A DNA stretch of 64,000 nucleotides. It comes from Hyphococcus sp. Lineage in GTDB: Bacteria > Pseudomonadota > Alphaproteobacteria > Caulobacterales > Parvularculaceae. The notes beneath the pieces were generated by a model, which saw only the letters and a program-made list of their open reading frames with translations, searched no databases and had not been told where the DNA came from. The position numbers and the translations under genes were made by a program. Positions 61,414-64,000 of the stretch are shown here, in pieces. Numbering within the stretch: the stretch's first letter is position 1; every line of letters starts with the position of its first letter. The stretch lies in NCBI GenBank assembly GCA_021776245.1, contig JAJFGF010000054.1, positions 124,001 through 188,000 on the forward strand, given 5' to 3'.

Positions 61414-64000
61414 TCGCCGTGTCGACATATGTTACTTTCTTCGCGCGTTGATATTTGCGGCGCCGGCGGCGATTTTTCTGTGGGCGATTGATGGCGATGC
61501 GTCAGCTGAGCCGAACGGCGGTGCGATAGAGATCCATCTTGCGGCGGGCGATCTTGCTGAGGCGTTGACAGCATTTTCGGCGCAGTCGGGCATTTCCGTC
61601 ATTTTCGACAACCGGCTCGTTGGCGGCCGTCAGGCGCCGGCCCTGTCTGGCGTATTTGCGGCTGAGGAAGCCATGTCGATTTTGTTGGCGGATGCCGGCC
61701 TTTTTTACCAGGAAGTAAATGACAGGACATGGGTCATTGTCGTAGATCGTGCGGGGGCCGGCGCACAATCTGAACCCGCTGCAAAAATAGAACGTGATGA
61801 CAATGCACGGCGAACGCTGCGGGACGAAATTATTGTGACTGCAAGCTATCGTACGCCCAGCCATTTTGCCGGAACGCGGGCGCTTTATACGCTTGACGGC
61901 GAACAGATGCGCCTTAACGGCGCATTGAACATTGCCGAACCAATTTTTGAATTGCCGGCGACCGTCACGTCGGTGTCGTCAGCAAATACTGCTTTGCTGC
62001 TTTCGTCGGGCGGGCTCAATCTTGCGGATTTGCGCGGGCTTGGGCCGGAGCGAACGCTCGTGTTGGTGAATGGCCGGCGTTACATCCGCACCAGCGGCGG
62101 CAATGGATCGGTTCTTGGCGTTGATCTCAATTCGATTCCTGCGCCTTTCGTTGATCGGATTGAAGTGGTCAATCAAGGGGCCGGCGCAGCAATTGGCATG
62201 GAGGCCGTCGCCGGCGCGGTCAACATTGTTACACGCGAAGAAATAGATGGAATAGCCATTACCGCGGATGGCGGCGTTTCAGAACTCGGCGACGCAGAAG
62301 AATATTCGGTTTCGTTGCTCGGCGGGAAACAATTTGATGATGATCGCGGTCGCATCGCTTTGGGAGTAACTTATGCGTCCGAACCGTCGCTGTTGGCGCA
62401 GCAGCGGCAAAGCCTTACTTTACCATATGGATTTGCGTCACACGGCATTCAGAGCGGACCGGGTGCGGGCGCCGTCTTCGCGCCGGGATTTGGCGGCAGC
62501 AGTTTTACCCCTAATGGACGGCTTTCGGGCGTCGTCACGCAGCCGGGCGATGTTGTGTTTTTTAGCGGTTCGGAACGGCAAGTCTTTGCATCTGACGGCT
62601 CAGGTTTCGAACCCTATCAGGGTCGGCTTGATCAGCTATATAATTGGCTAACGGACTTTTCCGCATTGCCGAAAATTGAGCGCCTGATTGGTTATGGTAA
62701 TGGCGGCTATGAAATTTCACCGTCTCATAACGTCTATGCGGAAGTGCATTTCGCGAATACAGAAGTTGCGGGGCAGATTGCCCCGTCGCCGGTCGGTTTG
62801 TTTCGTGGGCGGAATACTGCTTATGGCGACGGCATATTTGTACCGGCGAACCACCCCATGGCGCCTGCTGGCTTACTTTCCACAGCGGAAACTTTGGCGG
62901 GCGGCCCCATTTCAGGGTTTTTACTGGACCGCCGTTTTGTCGAACTCGGCCCACGTCGGCGGCAGATCGACCGGCAAACATTTCAGGTTGTCGGCGGCCT
63001 TGAAGGTTCGTTGGGCGGCGATTGGCGCTATGACATTTCCTATCAATTTGGCAGCAACAGAACATCTGATACAGCCACCGGCATCGTAGATGACGCCCGC
63101 CTGACAACAGCGCTTGATGCAGGCGCTTGTGCGTTCGTTTCCGGTTGTTCGCCGATAAACATCTTTGCGGGCGTATCCATTTCACCTGAACAAGCGGATT
63201 TTATTCGCGCCGACCCGCGTTTGCGCGTGATTAAGACACGGGAACAGATTGCGCAGGTGAAATTCAGCGGTCCCATTTATGACAATGGAGACAAGCAGGG
63301 TTTCATCACTGCGGGGTTAGAACACAGACGCGAGCGCCTGGAAGATGTTTCTTTGTCTTCGGACGCTGTGCTCGGTGAATTTGTAATACCGGGCTCTGCC
63401 GGGAAAATTGCGCTTACCGAAGCCTATATTAACGGCATATTTCCAGTGGTGGTCGATGCGCCATGGACGCGATTTTTTGAAATTGGCGCCGCCTATCGAC
63501 TTACCATCAGACAGGGTGTCGGCGAATTTTCGAGTTTTAGCGGCAATTCGCGCTGGTCGCCGATTGATGGCGTCGAATTTTACGCCCATCTATTTCACGG
63601 TGGACGCGCGCCAAACGTCATGGAACAGTTTTCCGCCGGGCCAAATCTAAACCAGTTCTTTTTTGATCCATGCGATACAAGTTTTGGCGCGCTTTCCGGC
63701 GAAGTTGCAGTAAATTGCGCCTCCCCCGGACCGTTAGGCGTTGGCGCCGGCTTCGTTCAGGATGATGCGCTGACTTTTGCGGAATCCATGGGTAATCCGA
63801 CCCTGCAGGAAGAGCGCGTCAGTTCGCGTCTGTTCGGCTTAAGCACGGACATTCACGCGCTCATTCCGTCCACGCCCGGTATTTTGACGCTGAGCGCCGA
63901 TTGGCGGCGCCACCGCGTCACTGACACCGCAACGACAGTTGGCGTCGGACATACGCTGATGCAGTGTTTTAATAGTGCTGGCCTTAAGGATTTTCTTTGT
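61406..64000 (+). CDS. TonB-dependent receptor with STN signalling domain, 5' part
   Basis: Frame open from ATG 61406 to the window end, 865 residues visible. A signal peptide (FLRALIFAAPAAIFLWAI) precedes a secretin/TonB N-terminal (STN) domain (IEIHLAAGDLAEALTAFSAQ, SGISVIFDNRLVGGRQAPAL; ~35-100), then a plug (NLADLRGLGPERTLVLVNGR, VDRIEVVNQGAGAAIGMEAV). The rest is barrel. STN receptors signal through FecR to the sigma factor, as in FecA and FpvA, so this is the sensor of the trio. The C-terminal strands are beyond the window. Confidence 0.92.
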   Translation, partial: MANRRVDICYFLRALIFAAPAAIFLWAIDGDASAEPNGGAIEIHLAAGDLAEALTAFSAQSGISVIFDNRLVGGRQAPALSGVFAAEEAMSILLADAGLFYQEVNDRTWVIVVDRAGAGAQSEPAAKIERDDNARRTLRDEIIVTASYRTPSHFAGTRALYTLDGEQMRLNGALNIAEPIFELPATVTSVSSANTALLLSSGGLNLADLRGLGPERTLVLVNGRRYIRTSGGNGSVLGVDLNSIPAPFVDRIEVVNQGAGAAIGMEAVAGAVNIVTREEIDGIAITADGGVSELGDAEEYSVSLLGGKQFDDDRGRIALGVTYASEPSLLAQQRQSLTLPYGFASHGIQSGPGAGAVFAPGFGGSSFTPNGRLSGVVTQPGDVVFFSGSERQVFASDGSGFEPYQGRLDQLYNWLTDFSALPKIERLIGYGNGGYEISPSHNVYAEVHFANTEVAGQIAPSPVGLFRGRNTAYGDGIFVPANHPMAPAGLLSTAETLAGGPISGFLLDRRFVELGPRRRQIDRQTFQVVGGLEGSLGGDWRYDISYQFGSNRTSDTATGIVDDARLTTALDAGACAFVSGCSPINIFAGVSISPEQADFIRADPRLRVIKTREQIAQVKFSGPIYDNGDKQGFITAGLEHRRERLEDVSLSSDAVLGEFVIPGSAGKIALTEAYINGIFPVVVDAPWTRFFEIGAAYRLTIRQGVGEFSSFSGNSRWSPIDGVEFYAHLFHGGRAPNVMEQFSAGPNLNQFFFDPCDTSFGALSGEVAVNCASPGPLGVGAGFVQDDALTFAESMGNPTLQEERVSSRLFGLSTDIHALIPSTPGILTLSADWRRHRVTDTATTVGVGHTLMQCFNSAGLKDFLC

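Overview
This 64 kb window is chromosomal DNA of an alphaproteobacterium. The best guess is the Caulobacterales/Hyphomonadales/Parvularculales neighbourhood. The evidence is an Irr-type Fur regulator with a matching palindrome, a PEPxxWA sorting signal, ZapE, alphaproteobacterial SdhB, TonB-dependent receptors with FecR, and no plasmid or phage backbone. Genes are tightly packed and most of the window is ordinary core chromosome with small accessory patches. No CRISPR array, origin, prophage or integron was seen.

Layout. 1-9 kb: end of an AGCS sodium/amino-acid symporter, an outer-membrane barrel, a LysE exporter, a lipoprotein, malate dehydrogenase, a glycosyltransferase/GNAT pair, an M28 peptidase and a PhoD-like phosphatase. 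9-13 kb: bioB, then the leftward rimM-trmD-rplS block preceded by an MFS exporter. 13-18 kb: a two-subunit sodium:solute symporter, a secreted protein with eight 34-residue repeats, and zapE. 18-23 kb is the accessory patch: an arsR-arsI-arsC-acr3 arsenic operon, a decayed PEPxxWA-CTERM gene carrying an octanucleotide tandem repeat, a small membrane protein, extragenic palindromes, a 46 bp tandem duplication, and an intact-looking IS5/IS427-type insertion sequence sitting in the stop codon of a DUF885 gene.

25-31 kb: succinate dehydrogenase split into sdhCDA and a detached sdhB, with a DUF2147 protein, a dienoyl-CoA isomerase-like enzyme and a RodZ-like/TonB fusion between them. 31-38.5 kb: small secreted proteins, a TerB-like protein, a YeiH transporter, an Lrp regulator, an amidohydrolase and a retropepsin-like protease. 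38.5-44 kb: a lone Ada metal-binding domain, then rpmI-rplT-(attenuator-like leader)-pheS-DUF302-membrane protein-pheT. 44-49 kb: a two-PilZ protein, a flavin-dependent halogenase-like enzyme, tRNA-Thr(CGU) and a TPR-sulfotransferase. 49-52.4 kb: irr, then rubrerythrin, an iron-sulfur CCG-domain oxidoreductase and DUF3501. A well-formed promoter with an Irr-box-like palindrome lies before rubrerythrin. 52.5-56 kb: hybrid kinase plus response regulator and a broken fragment of a paralogous kinase. 56-64 kb: a large TonB-dependent receptor, then an ECF sigma factor, a FecR anti-sigma factor and an STN-type TonB receptor that runs off the end.

The observations most worth following up are: the octanucleotide repeat and PEPxxWA pseudogene (20452-21032); the rubrerythrin operon with its Irr-like box (49374-52400); the mutually exclusive hairpins before pheS (39528-39631) and the two foreign-looking genes inside pheST; the 34-residue repeat protein (15511-16782); the RodZ-TonB fusion (27575-28669); and the apparently leaderless ars promoter with a built-in operator (20319-20354). 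I did not find a clear wholly new multi-gene defence or biosynthetic system. All homology statements are from reading motifs, not from searches.
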